Below are positions 6,621 to 13,864 of a stretch of 17,295 bases of DNA, piece by piece. A model generated the notes under the pieces. The model was not told the DNA's origin. It did not search any database and was given only the letters and a program-made list of their open reading frames with translations. Each line of letters opens with the position of its first letter. The stretch's first letter is position 1. The stretch covers positions 1 through 17,295 of the forward strand of contig CACZAK010000208.1 of assembly GCA_902779075.1 (NCBI GenBank), given 5' to 3'. The position numbers were made by a program, and so were the translations under genes. Source of the DNA: an uncultured bacterium. GTDB lineage: Bacteria > Verrucomicrobiota > Kiritimatiellia > RFP12 > UBA1067.

Positions 6621-8033
6621 TCAATTGCCAAAGCGGAGGATCACGCCATCGTCATCTGAGAAGGCTCCGCTCTTCTCAAGGCGGTTCTTAATTGTCTCGA
6701 AATCGCCGCACGACAGCCATCTGCCGAACTCCCAGAGCCTCGCCATGGCGGCGACAAACACCTCTGGATCGCCATCGCGGGAAAGCCGCCTCAGTGCCCC
6801 GATGTAGTCGGGACGGAACACGGTGGGGACAATGATCTTCGTCTGTCCGGCCGCAGTCAGTTCGGCGTTCATCATCAGGCGCGAAATGCGTCCATTGCCG
6901 TCGGCAAAGGGATGGACTTCGCTCGTAAGAAACATGATGAACACCGCCCGTGCGAAAGGATGACGGATCGAACGCGACATATCAAACCCGCGCTTTAAAG
7001 TGCCGCGTACCCGGTCGAACGACACGAAATGCGTGTTCCCGGCGCGATTGTCGCGCGTCTTGAACAGTCCCCGCGGTGCCGTGATCTCAGAATCTCCAGA
7101 AACTCGTCCGCCGTCGCCGCCCGCCTGCACATCTCCCGCCGATTGGACGCGATGGCGTAGGTACCGAGTATGTCGTGGCTGTCGGCGTCGCGCGTTGGAA
7201 TCGCCACACCCGTCTCTACGATGCGCCGCGCCTCGTCCAACTCAAAGACTGTTCCTTCAATGTAATTCGAGAAATAGCTCTCGAAGAAGGCAAACGTGGC
7301 ATTCCGGGAACTCCTTGCCGGCAAGATGCTCCAGCAATTTTCCGAAAAGCTCTATTCGATGGCTGTCGAACGGCTCGCCCGCGGCACGCGCCAAGGCAAC
7401 GCTTGATTTGAGCACATTCGCCGGACGGGTCGAAAGGAGGGCTCCGACCATCTTGTCCAAACGCGCAAAAGCGTAATCCATCCCCGTCGCCGCCGCAACC
7501 GCCCGCGCCTCGTCGCGCAACTTGTTGAGCGCCGCCTCGCCACCAGCCGCAAACTCGGCCTCCAGCCGCTCCTCAATCACCTCCGTCGGCAAGCACTTCT
7601 CCACCCCGCCTTGCGTCCGGTCGGGTTCAAGGTTCTCCAAGACCGCTCTCGCATGGGACGACACGCCAAGTCCCTCCATGAACGGGTAATCGGACGGGAG
7701 GGATTCCGGCGTCGATATGAAATGTATCGTCAACCCCGGCAACGCCACCTTTCGCGTGTACTTGTATCCGAGAAAGACATGACGCTCATGAGGCGCATAT
7801 TCAAACGCCGTTCGATAACTAAGGCGAGCCCCTGGCCAAAGCTGTCCGACAATCGTCCAGATGTTGCGGCGGACGATGTTCTCCGGCGAATCCGTTTGAT
7901 TCGTCGAATACAAGCGCGGCGCAAGCCTGACCACGCGCCCATCCCGTTTGAGGCGAGACAAAAGCTTTGCCACAGCAGGACTTGACGATCCCACAATGAC
8001 TTCATTCAGACTTTGCAGATTTTTTTCGATCAT
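6621..8033 (-). pseudogene. AbiEi-Fic family protein broken by two frameshifts
   Basis: Three adjoining minus-strand frames rebuild one Fic protein of about 470 codons. Frame 1 (8033-7257) has an AbiEi-like N-terminal winged-helix and core (SPAVAKLLSRLKRDGRVVRLAPRLYST; PGARLSYRTAFEY; HVFLGYKYTRKVALPGLTIHFIS). Frame 2 (about 7310-7095) continues with FESYFSNYIEGTVFELDEA, where SNYIEG fits the (S/T)xxxE(G/N) inhibitory helix. Frame 3 (about 7095-6621) carries RAGNTHFV and the Fic motif HPFADGNGRISR (6879-6914), complete with His, Asp, Gly-Asn-Gly and Arg. Intact relatives are AMPylators or similar transferases. Shift 1 lies near 7290-7310; shift 2 near 7090-7100, with some codons apparently lost. 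Assembly error is the alternative, but two shifts in one gene favour decay. A good promoter remains upstream. Confidence 0.85.
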
Positions 8034-8073
8034 GGCCTTGTTTTCTTCTACTCGCAGTCAAGATTTTTCCAAC

Positions 8074-8102
8074 ATCATATCATATATGGCGAAAACGTTC
8101 AA
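8074..8102 (-). promoter_or_regulatory. Promoter of the Fic gene
   Basis: Minus strand TTGAAC (8102-8097), 17-base spacer, TATGAT (8079-8074), with TGA just before the -10 (extended form). The start codon of the Fic gene follows 40 bases later. Confidence 0.6.
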
Positions 8103-8139
8103 TCAAATACAGCAAATACGGTGAGACGAGGGGCATGAA

Positions 8140-9060
8140 TCAATCCTCTTCGCTGTTTTTGGAATTAAGCGCGGCGGCAAGGTTGACCGCCTCTTCCTTC
8201 GTAAACTTTCCAGTTATGATGAATTCACCCATGTCGATTTCCGTCTGTATGATGGGTGCCGCCGCAAGTTCGCCATTCACGACGATAGCTAGCACTCGCC
8301 CGTGATTAGATGGGTTCTTCGCTCCATGTGGCTGGTAGTCGCGAGTCAGTCGAGCAAGACGTCCGCGTCCTTCTGGCGTCAGTTTGGCGGAAACTTCATA
8401 GAAGCCCTCGTTGAAGAGCGATTTGGACGCCCGTGCCGAGACAATGTCCTCCATCGACAACTCCACATCATCGCAGACATAGCAAACGGCGTCATCTTTT
8501 CCTCTTACGCGCATGAGTCTGTAGCCTTCAATTTGCGGAGCCGCCGCCAGCACCTCGTCCGTCAATCGTCCATTCGCCTTCAATTCGCGTTCAAGGCGGT
8601 CGTTTTCGGGGTGGCAGAGACGGAGTTCAAGCGTAGCCGTCGGGCGGTGCTCCATCGCCTCGTCAAGAGGGATTCCCTCAGCCTCGAACGGAACATGTTG
8701 AACGGTGATTGAAGGATTCAGCAGCGTAAGGGCAAGATACGCGATAAGTAGCGACCATGCGCGTATTTTGTGCACTGCACAGGACATGCACACTTGCGTA
8801 AAGTCACGCCGCCGCAGATAGCGGTAGATGAACAGCGCGGGAATGGCCGCCACTATGCAGTCGAACGAAACTCGCGACCAGTACATTGCGGTGGGCCCGA
8901 ATTTCTGCAGAATCGCATTGTACATGCGCCAACGGGGCGAAACCACTCCGTCAACGGCGAGACACCACACGATATCTACAAATTCAACGAGATTGCCCAT
9001 CGGCTTTATCAGCGTGGCAAACGCAATCACCGCGATAACACCCGCTTGTTTCTTTGTCAT
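8140..9060 (-). CDS. Membrane protein with a SecD-like P1-head domain (306 aa)
   Basis: Three hydrophobic segments near residues 8-35, 62-82 and 100-118 are followed by a soluble domain. Residues about 200-298 match the SecD/SecDF P1 head: a lead-in SMEDIVSARASKSLFNEGFYEVSAKLTPEG, then GRVLAIVVNGELAAAPIIQTEIDMGEFIITGKFTKEEAVNLAAAL. In SecD this periplasmic domain handles emerging proteins during Sec export. The six-helix translocation region of SecD is absent, so this is not a functional SecD and may be a stand-alone substrate- or protein-binding module. The ATG at 9060 has AAGGAG ten bases upstream. It lies 27 bases after the small lipoprotein and upstream of the Fic promoter. Confidence 0.85.
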   Translation of the reverse strand: MTKKQAGVIAVIAFATLIKPMGNLVEFVDIVWCLAVDGVVSPRWRMYNAILQKFGPTAMYWSRVSFDCIVAAIPALFIYRYLRRRDFTQVCMSCAVHKIRAWSLLIAYLALTLLNPSITVQHVPFEAEGIPLDEAMEHRPTATLELRLCHPENDRLERELKANGRLTDEVLAAAPQIEGYRLMRVRGKDDAVCYVCDDVELSMEDIVSARASKSLFNEGFYEVSAKLTPEGRGRLARLTRDYQPHGAKNPSNHGRVLAIVVNGELAAAPIIQTEIDMGEFIITGKFTKEEAVNLAAALNSKNSEED

Positions 9061-9087
9061 AGTTGTTCTCCTTCCATTGAAGATTCG

Positions 9088-9243
9088 TCATTGGATATTG
9101 GCTGTTTGCTTCGGTCGGCCCGGCTCATCCCGCTCGGCAACGACGCCGAACGGCCCCTCCTCGCTTCCAGTATAGAACATGAGGCAACCTGAAAGCATGA
9201 CCATCGCGACTGCGACAAGAATCATCATCTTCTTTCTATTCAT
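9088..9243 (-). CDS. Small lipoprotein (51 aa)
   Basis: A short gene starting at ATG 9243, overlapping the TGA of the upstream lipoprotein gene (ATGA). It encodes MNRKKMMILVAVAMVMLSGC, a compact signal peptide with a canonical LSGC lipobox (Cys20), followed by a 31-residue polar tail (MFYTGSEEGPFGVVAERDEPG...) and a TGA stop at 9090-9088. The basic start, hydrophobic core, lipobox and coupled start make it a credible gene despite its size. Small lipoproteins of this kind often act as entericidin-like or lysis-type peptides or as anchors for neighbouring complexes; which applies here cannot be told. Confidence 0.75.
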   Translation of the reverse strand: MNRKKMMILVAVAMVMLSGCLMFYTGSEEGPFGVVAERDEPGRPKQTANIQ

Positions 9244-9770
9244 CGCTCAAAGTTCCTTTCGACTTTATTTGTTTCCGCTGGTACGAATACGGATAGGGAA
9301 CCTGCTTCGCGAAACTGGGAATCCGTCTCCATCCAAACGCGCCCTTTCGTCCGCTTTTTCTCCAATGGATATGTATAGATGTAATTCGCCTCCGGGACAC
9401 CGAGTTCAAAAAATTGGCGTGGATATCCAAGTGCCGAGATTTTAACTGTATCACCAGATCCGTCCTGAAAATCCACATACGTTGGAAGTAACGACCCTGA
9501 CGAAGGAGGGGCAATCCATAATATCATGTGCCACCCTTGTTCGTCCTTTATTGTGAAATGTCCTGACGAATCCGTTATCGTCTCCTGCATATACCGTCCT
9601 GCATGGACCTGGACTTTTGCGTCGGCAACTGGCTTTCCTGTATCGCTATCTACGACTATTCCCTGCGTAGCGTAAATGTGCTGACGTATGTGAGGAACTG
9701 GAAGTATGCACCCTGCCACCGCCGCAATCGCGAGGGACAAGCCGAGAATTGCCTTTGTCAGTTTCTCCAT
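9240..9770 (-). CDS. Lipoprotein with carboxypeptidase-regulatory-like domain (176 aa)
   Basis: The signal peptide MEKLTKAILGLSLAIAAVAGC ends in a lipobox-like AVAGC (Cys21). Residues about 36-80, GIVVDSDTGKPVADAKVQVHA...TDSSGHFTIKDE, fit the carboxypeptidase regulatory-like (CarboxypepD_reg/TTR-like) beta-sandwich, a common binding or structural module of surface proteins. The remainder (PRQFFELGVPEANYIYTYPLEKK) is unrecognised. The start lies behind GAAAGGAG within leader R1. The first 20 codons and upstream DNA resemble those of the 1190 gene, with unrelated mature parts. The stop overlaps the small lipoprotein start. Confidence 0.85.
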   Translation of the reverse strand: MEKLTKAILGLSLAIAAVAGCILPVPHIRQHIYATQGIVVDSDTGKPVADAKVQVHAGRYMQETITDSSGHFTIKDEQGWHMILWIAPPSSGSLLPTYVDFQDGSGDTVKISALGYPRQFFELGVPEANYIYTYPLEKKRTKGRVWMETDSQFREAGSLSVFVPAETNKVERNFER

Positions 9771-9772
9771 GG

Positions 9773-9819
9773 TTCATCTACTCCTTTCGCTTGCCGCCGC
9801 AGGGTGCGTTCCGCCCGAT
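9773..9819 (-). repeat. Leader repeat R1, copy 3
   Basis: Upstream leader of the 9770 lipoprotein gene, 32 bases identical to 6433-6464 and similar to 1193-1236. The hairpin here is GGGCG-N5-CACCC (one mismatch). A weaker partial copy (CAGGGCGCG with flanking matches) lies at 10069-10083. Confidence 0.8.
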
Positions 9820-9920
9820 CAGAAATACTCCTTCATCGCGAACTCGACCTGTTCCAAGAACATCTTCTTGAACGCACTCAAATTGTTCTGCTCGTAGAAG
9901 AGGAGAAGCGCTGCGCGCAT
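9819..9920 (-). CDS. Small ORF or 3' gene remnant (33 aa)
   Basis: ATG 9920 encodes a 33-residue frame including ALLLFYEQNNLSAFKKMFLEQ and ending VEFAMKEYF before TGA at 9821-9819. The amphipathic helical pattern looks like the C-terminal tail of a larger protein, possibly a Fic-like one, more than a free-standing gene. A GGAGAGG ribosome site lies just upstream and a TATAAT promoter beyond it, so it could still be expressed. It is the only coding candidate in the gap between 9771 and 10124. A second frame from the overlapping ATG at 9924 is less convincing. Confidence 0.4.
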   Translation of the reverse strand: MRAALLLFYEQNNLSAFKKMFLEQVEFAMKEYF

Positions 9921-9937
9921 TCATGTCCTCTCCTTTG

Positions 9938-9993
9938 AATCGGTCGGTCCGCCACGTATTATACCACAAAATCGGTCGCCGCGCCGACCGATT
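9938..9993. promoter_or_regulatory. Promoter inside a 10-bp inverted repeat (possible operator)
   Basis: AATCGGTCGG at 9938-9947 and its exact reverse complement CCGACCGATT at 9984-9993 flank 36 bases that contain the minus-strand -10 box TATAAT (9963-9958) preceded by TGG, an extended -10. A further ATCGGTCG at 9971-9978 repeats the half-site. The layout suggests a regulator bound on both sides of the promoter driving the 9770 gene and its followers. Confidence 0.5.
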
Positions 9994-10124
9994 CCCCGCC
10001 ATTTCTCGCCCTTTCCCGTCCGATTCGTGCGTGCCGATACCTTAAATTACCGATTTTTCAGCCCGCCACAGGGCGCGCTCCTCCCGCACCCATAACATGG
10101 GACGCGCCGAGCACGATATCGCCG
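9994..10124. other. Non-coding stretch downstream of the 374-aa gene, weak hairpins only
   Basis: Together with 9771-9993 this makes a gap of about 350 bases. I see no complete gene in this part. It holds a partial R1 leader copy (10069-10083) and a short perfect hairpin CCCAT-AAC-ATGGG (10089-10101) after the stop at 10125, without a T-run, so a terminator is possible but unproven. Confidence 0.4.
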
Positions 10125-11249
10125 TCACCAGCCTGTCGACAACAAATCTTCAGCAAGAGGTTTTGCAATCATATCGAAAACCTGACGTGCGTCAATGAGG
10201 CCGGTATCAACGGTAAGACGATTGCCGTCGGCAGTTATGCTCAGACTGCGCTCCCATGCCAGCAAAGTCTCGTAAAGTTCGACGTCTTCTTTCGCATTCT
10301 TTTCGCGTGCACGAGCAAGGCTCTCCGCTGTTGACTTTTTGTCATCCTCCTTAAACTCGTTCCACAGCAACTTCCTCGCCTCGTTCGCCGTCGCCGAGTC
10401 AGTAAATTCCGTTTGTAAGCGCGCCCGTACCTTATCATTCGACCAAAAGAGAGAAAGCCGACATTCGCGCAATTTCGCCACAATTACGCCATAAGGCGGC
10501 GGGGAGTTGACGGCCCTCGCTCCGAATATCGGAATCTGCCTTACGTCCGTCAGCACTACGCGAACGACCTCGCCATTTTCCAACTTGCCGCGCCTCGACG
10601 GCCTATCGTCCAGATTGACTTCCCCCATTCCGGAATACGCAAGGCGCATGAAGCCGTTGTTTCCCGAATACACCATGCCGTCATCGCCAACGACAACCGC
10701 AAGCATGCCTGCCAAATAGCCTGTTGACGAAAACCAACTGACCGTACGCGAGAACGCATTAGGGTTGCATTCGCCGTCATCATTCCATCTAAATCCCTTC
10801 GCCGTGGTGTAGGACTCAATCCGCTTCCAATCCATCCGATCTACCGACATGGCGACGCCAAAAACGAACTGCGTCTGCATGAGATCGCGACGTATCCAGA
10901 ATCGTTTGTTCCTCACTCCCATAACAAGCCAGTGAATGTCATCGGGCGCAACACCACATTCCCGCTTGACCTCATCAAACCATGCCGACACCTTGTTGAG
11001 GTTGGTCAAAGCAGCCTCTGCATGTGGGATGTTGCCAGAACGGCCACCCTTCGCGATGCCGTCCCGCACCATGTCTGCGGCAACGGACGCTTCGGCGCGA
11101 ATCGCGTCAAAGTCAACCACTGCGGACAGATAGCATGCCTTAGGGATGCGCATGTCAACCTCCGCGTACACAATGTTTCCGCCTGTAGCTGCGGCCATGA
11201 CGAACATCGCCACACTCACCATCACCTTACTGTCAACTTTGTTTCTCAT
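10125..11249 (-). CDS. Exported protein of unknown function (374 aa)
   Basis: Start placed at ATG 11249 (MRNKVDSKVMVSVAMFVMAAATGGNIVYA), directly behind GAAAGAGGAA; an open frame to 11297 has no ribosome site. The signal peptide probably ends at VYA. The mature protein contains DFDAIRAEASVAADMVRDGI, a block KVSAWFDEVKRECGVAPDDIHWLVMGV, and a C-terminal LSITADGNRLTVDTGLIDARQVFDMIAKPLAEDL. The alternating helical and strand blocks resemble large periplasmic proteins of planctomycete-verrucomicrobial type that I cannot name. It is the first gene of the minus-strand array and has its own promoter. Its signal peptide does not belong to the three repeated types. Confidence 0.8.
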   Translation of the reverse strand: MRNKVDSKVMVSVAMFVMAAATGGNIVYAEVDMRIPKACYLSAVVDFDAIRAEASVAADMVRDGIAKGGRSGNIPHAEAALTNLNKVSAWFDEVKRECGVAPDDIHWLVMGVRNKRFWIRRDLMQTQFVFGVAMSVDRMDWKRIESYTTAKGFRWNDDGECNPNAFSRTVSWFSSTGYLAGMLAVVVGDDGMVYSGNNGFMRLAYSGMGEVNLDDRPSRRGKLENGEVVRVVLTDVRQIPIFGARAVNSPPPYGVIVAKLRECRLSLFWSNDKVRARLQTEFTDSATANEARKLLWNEFKEDDKKSTAESLARAREKNAKEDVELYETLLAWERSLSITADGNRLTVDTGLIDARQVFDMIAKPLAEDLLSTGW

Positions 11250-11285
11250 TCTTCCTCTTTCGCATAAAGCTTCTGCATGGCAACT

Positions 11286-11294
11286 ATTATACCA
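11286..11294 (-). promoter_or_regulatory. Extended -10 promoter for the 374-aa exported protein
   Basis: Minus strand TGGTATAAT (11294-11286) lies 36 bases before the start codon. No clear -35 hexamer; the TGN extension probably compensates. Confidence 0.5.
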
Positions 11295-11340
11295 CACAAA
11301 TAAGTTTCGTGCCGTTTTTCCCGCTCAGTAGTTTTAACGG

Positions 11341-11369
11341 TTGCCATGCGAACGAGATTATGATATATT
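11341..11369 (+). promoter_or_regulatory. Promoter of the HipB-like regulator
   Basis: TTGCCA (11341-11346), 17-base spacer, TATATT (11364-11369) with TGA just before it. A direct repeat CCGCTCRGTA occurs at 11321-11330 and 11371-11380, on both sides of this promoter and 50 bases apart, and could be a site for the regulator encoded downstream. Confidence 0.6.
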
Positions 11370-11400
11370 ACCGCTCGGTAAAGCAGGGAAGGCAAAAGAC

Positions 11401-11631
11401 ATGAAACATGAAGAGCAAAAGACTGTCGTAGAGATAGGACAGCTAATAAAATCTGAGCGTAAACGTCAAGGCGTCACCCAGATGCAGCTTGCCGGCATCG
11501 CCGGAACCGGTATACGGTTCATCTCCGATCTGGAGAACGGCAAAGGCACGATTCAGGTGCAGAAGCTCCTGAAAGTTCTTCAGACGCTTGGCCTTGGGCT
11601 CTTTATCTACTCGCCATGGGACAATAAATGA
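11401..11631 (+). CDS. HipB/y4mF-like transcriptional regulator (antitoxin type)
   Basis: Start chosen at ATG 11401, behind GGGAAGG; the frame is open to 11341 but that would place the promoter inside the gene. The 76-residue protein carries a Cro/C1 helix-turn-helix: IGQLIKSERKRQGVTQMQLAGIAGTGIRFISDLENGKGTIQ, followed by KLLKVLQTLGLGLFIYSPW. This is the y4mF subfamily pattern of HipB antitoxins, which bind HipA kinases and repress their own promoter. No kinase follows; instead a 24-codon ORF overlaps the stop by ATGA. It is therefore an orphan regulator, or the survivor of a lost toxin-antitoxin pair. It is distinct from the complete hipBST system at 15566-16951. Confidence 0.85.
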   Translation: MKHEEQKTVVEIGQLIKSERKRQGVTQMQLAGIAGTGIRFISDLENGKGTIQVQKLLKVLQTLGLGLFIYSPWDNK

Positions 11632-11702
11632 TGGAACAACCCTCGCCGATCTACCATGACATCGTGCAAGTCATCCACCGCAGAATACAACAACTGACTT
11701 AG
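11628..11702 (+). pseudogene. 24-codon ORF at the expected toxin position
   Basis: ATG 11628 overlaps the regulator stop (ATGA) and encodes MMEQPSPIYHDIVQVIHRRI... until TAG at 11700-11702. It resembles neither the HipA N-terminus nor another family I recognise. The coupled start suggests it marks the 5' end of a gene that was deleted, or a very small protein. Confidence 0.4.
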
Positions 11703-11710
11703 GCAACGGC

Positions 11711-13321
11711 ATGGAAGAGGCAATGCAGACAAAGGACGCCGTCAGGCGGCAGATGCGCGCGCGCAGGAAGGCGCTGACTCCCGAAGAGCGCGGGCGCGCG
11801 GCGCAGGTCGTTTGCGCAAAACTGCGCGGCGACAGCGCCATCGCGGAAGCGATCGATCCGTTCGACGGCGGCGGCGCGATCGCCGTCTATCTCGCCTCGC
11901 CGGACGAGATAGACCTTTCGGGATTCATCCTTGAACTGCTCAAATGCAAAGCCACGGTTGTCGCACCGCGCTGGAACGGCGAGACATACGAACTTGCGAA
12001 GGTCAAGGGACTTTCCGATGCCGATTTGCGTCGCGGGCCAATGAACATCCTCGAGCCGGCGGAAGCGGACATCGTCAAGCCGGCGGAAGTCGAAGTGTGG
12101 ATAGTCCCGGGCCTCGCCTTCACAAAGGACGGCAAGCGGCTCGGCTACGGCGGCGGATGGTACGACCGCCTTCTCGCCTCAGCGTCAAAGTGGTCGAACA
12201 AAATCGGCGTCGCCCACGGATTCCAGATCGTCGAGAACCTTCCGCACGAACCACACGACATCAAAATGGATGCCGTCGTCACGGACAACTTCTCGGACAG
12301 GCATCTTGATTTCACCGAAACTTCAGACGGCTTCCGCGCATCCGTGACAGTCGATTCACCCATGATACGCCGCTCCGTCTTCTTCTTGTCGCTTCTTGGG
12401 CTATGCCTATTTCCCGCGACAGTGTGGTTCGTTGCAATGCTTGCGAAGGGCGCGACTTCGCTGCCCAACTGGGCGGCAGTTGCCATATTCATTGCAATGG
12501 CCGTCACGGCCTGCGCCTCGGTTCTTGGATTGTTCCATGTCTGCGGCATCCCCGAAGAGGCAGAAGTCGAAGTCAAAGGCGATGAGGGTGTCTGCAGGAG
12601 GCGGTTTCTCGGACTCTTTCCGCGACGCGACATCCGCTTTCGCTGGAGTCCATGGACAGAAGCAAGTCCGTCTGGGAACTGCCTTTGCCCAGATAAAGGA
12701 ACGGGGGTAGTTTCCGTTGTCGAGGTCAGCGTCGAGCAGAATCTGTTCAAGACATACGCCGACACCGCAACCCTTCTTGCGCTCCGCATGAATCTCGCAC
12801 ATCATGTCGCTCCGGAAGAGCTTGAGGCGGCGGCCGAGGCGGAACTTGCCGACCTCCCGCGCGGAATGCGCATCATTCACGAAGGCGAGTCGGAGACAAT
12901 GGAAGTCAGCGTCCATTCTCTTGCCGGAGTTGGCTCAACGATGGGATGCTGCCTGTACCTTGGCTTTTTCGGGATGCTCATAGTCTCATTTCTGACGCGA
13001 TGGCCCGTTCTCTTCCTCACGTCGCTATTGCTTCTGTTGTGTGTAATGATTCTTGCTGTTCTACATCATGCACTGTGGTCGCTTTTCGGGACACACAGAT
13101 TAACCGTCACAGGCAACGAATGCCACTATGAGAATCGGCTTGGCCCACGCATCAAGCGCAGGCATTTCACGCTGTCCGACAATTCGCAGGCAAGTTCATA
13201 TCCAGGCGGGTCGCTGCATGTCGCCACAGACGCATGCAACGGCTTGTGGCTCTTCCAGAACCTCCCCGGCCGCTGCTACCTGCCACTTGTCTTGTTCGTC
13301 AGGAAACACATCCCCAAATGA
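11711..13321 (+). CDS. 5-formyltetrahydrofolate cyclo-ligase fused to a membrane domain (536 aa)
   Basis: Residues 5-205 are a complete 5-FCL (5,10-methenyltetrahydrofolate synthetase) domain: N-terminal KDAVRRQMRARRKAL, substrate segment AVYLASPDEID, and the ATP/substrate signature VPGLAFTKDGKRLGYGGGWYDR (about 132-153). The enzyme converts 5-formyl-THF to 5,10-methenyl-THF using ATP. Usual length is about 190 residues, so roughly 330 extra residues follow: TM helices near 221-245 and 253-277, a soluble part to about 410, two more TM segments near 411-460, and a C-terminal PH-like beta domain (HRLTVTGNECHYENRLG). The frame is continuous. No function is known to me for the membrane part; it may tether the enzyme or be an accidental fusion. 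ATG 11723 is an alternative start closer to the family norm. Confidence 0.88.
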   Translation: MEEAMQTKDAVRRQMRARRKALTPEERGRAAQVVCAKLRGDSAIAEAIDPFDGGGAIAVYLASPDEIDLSGFILELLKCKATVVAPRWNGETYELAKVKGLSDADLRRGPMNILEPAEADIVKPAEVEVWIVPGLAFTKDGKRLGYGGGWYDRLLASASKWSNKIGVAHGFQIVENLPHEPHDIKMDAVVTDNFSDRHLDFTETSDGFRASVTVDSPMIRRSVFFLSLLGLCLFPATVWFVAMLAKGATSLPNWAAVAIFIAMAVTACASVLGLFHVCGIPEEAEVEVKGDEGVCRRRFLGLFPRRDIRFRWSPWTEASPSGNCLCPDKGTGVVSVVEVSVEQNLFKTYADTATLLALRMNLAHHVAPEELEAAAEAELADLPRGMRIIHEGESETMEVSVHSLAGVGSTMGCCLYLGFFGMLIVSFLTRWPVLFLTSLLLLLCVMILAVLHHALWSLFGTHRLTVTGNECHYENRLGPRIKRRHFTLSDNSQASSYPGGSLHVATDACNGLWLFQNLPGRCYLPLVLFVRKHIPK

Positions 13322-13366
13322 GATTTCCTAACACCGCGCAAGGCCCAAAGCATAAGGTCGGGATCT

Positions 13367-13864
13367 TCACTTTGCCATAAAACGCCATTTGCGCTTCTGG
13401 TCGCGTTTGGAGGCGTAGGCGATGCCGATGCGAGGGGCGGCGGTGAACCTGAACCGCGCGCCGTCGCTTTCAAGCCAAAGGTGGTTGGACGTGACAAGGT
13501 CTTCGCGGTTGAGCGAACGGTCGATCTTGAGAAACTTCGTCAACCGCCCGGGACCTTCCGCGCCTTCGACGCCGCGAATGAGGACGGCCTCGGGACGCCC
13601 TTCCGGTCCCGTCACGACGTTCAGCATTTCGTGCATCCCGTAGCAGAGGTAGATGTAGGCGCAACCGCCCGGCGAGTACATCACGTCCGTCCGCGCCGTG
13701 CGCCCCTTGTGCGCATGGCAGGCGGTGTCCTCCTCGCCGCAGTACGCCTCGGTCTCGGTGATACGCCGCCGCATGACGGTTCCATCCTCCAACCGACGGC
13801 AAAGCCACGCGCCGACAAGCGCCTTCGCTCCCGGATCGAAGTCTCCATATGTCATTTCAACCAT
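13367..13864 (-). CDS. mpg: DNA-3-methyladenine glycosylase (AAG/MPG family)
   Basis: A 165-residue protein of the AAG fold that removes alkylated purines such as 3-methyladenine in base excision repair. Visible family blocks are ALVGAWLCRR, the ITETEAYCGEEDTACHAHKGRTART segment whose Glu in TETEAY is the water-activating residue, MYSPGGCAYIYLCYGMHEMLNVV, RPEAVLIRGVE and GPGRLTKFLKI. The length is slightly short of the usual 180-200, mainly at the N-terminus. The ATG at 13864 overlaps the upstream gene by 8 bases; the ATG at 13855, one base after the upstream stop, is equally possible. It is the last gene of the hipBST-led operon and converges on the 5-FCL gene, with only 45 bases and no clear terminator between. 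Confidence 0.92.
   Translation of the reverse strand: MVEMTYGDFDPGAKALVGAWLCRRLEDGTVMRRRITETEAYCGEEDTACHAHKGRTARTDVMYSPGGCAYIYLCYGMHEMLNVVTGPEGRPEAVLIRGVEGAEGPGRLTKFLKIDRSLNREDLVTSNHLWLESDGARFRFTAAPRIGIAYASKRDQKRKWRFMAK

Noticed and set aside
1193..10090. R1 repeats as a CRISPR array
   Set aside because: Only three or four copies, thousands of bases apart, each next to a gene start; no cas genes.
1..11300. Integron-like cassette array (same-strand unrelated genes)
   Set aside because: No integrase and no attC-type RYYYAAC/GTTRRRY paired sites between genes; the repeats cover ribosome sites and signal peptides and not gene ends.
13322..13366. Bidirectional terminator between the 5-FCL and mpg genes
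   Set aside because: The 45 bases contain no stem-loop with a T-run on either strand that I can find.
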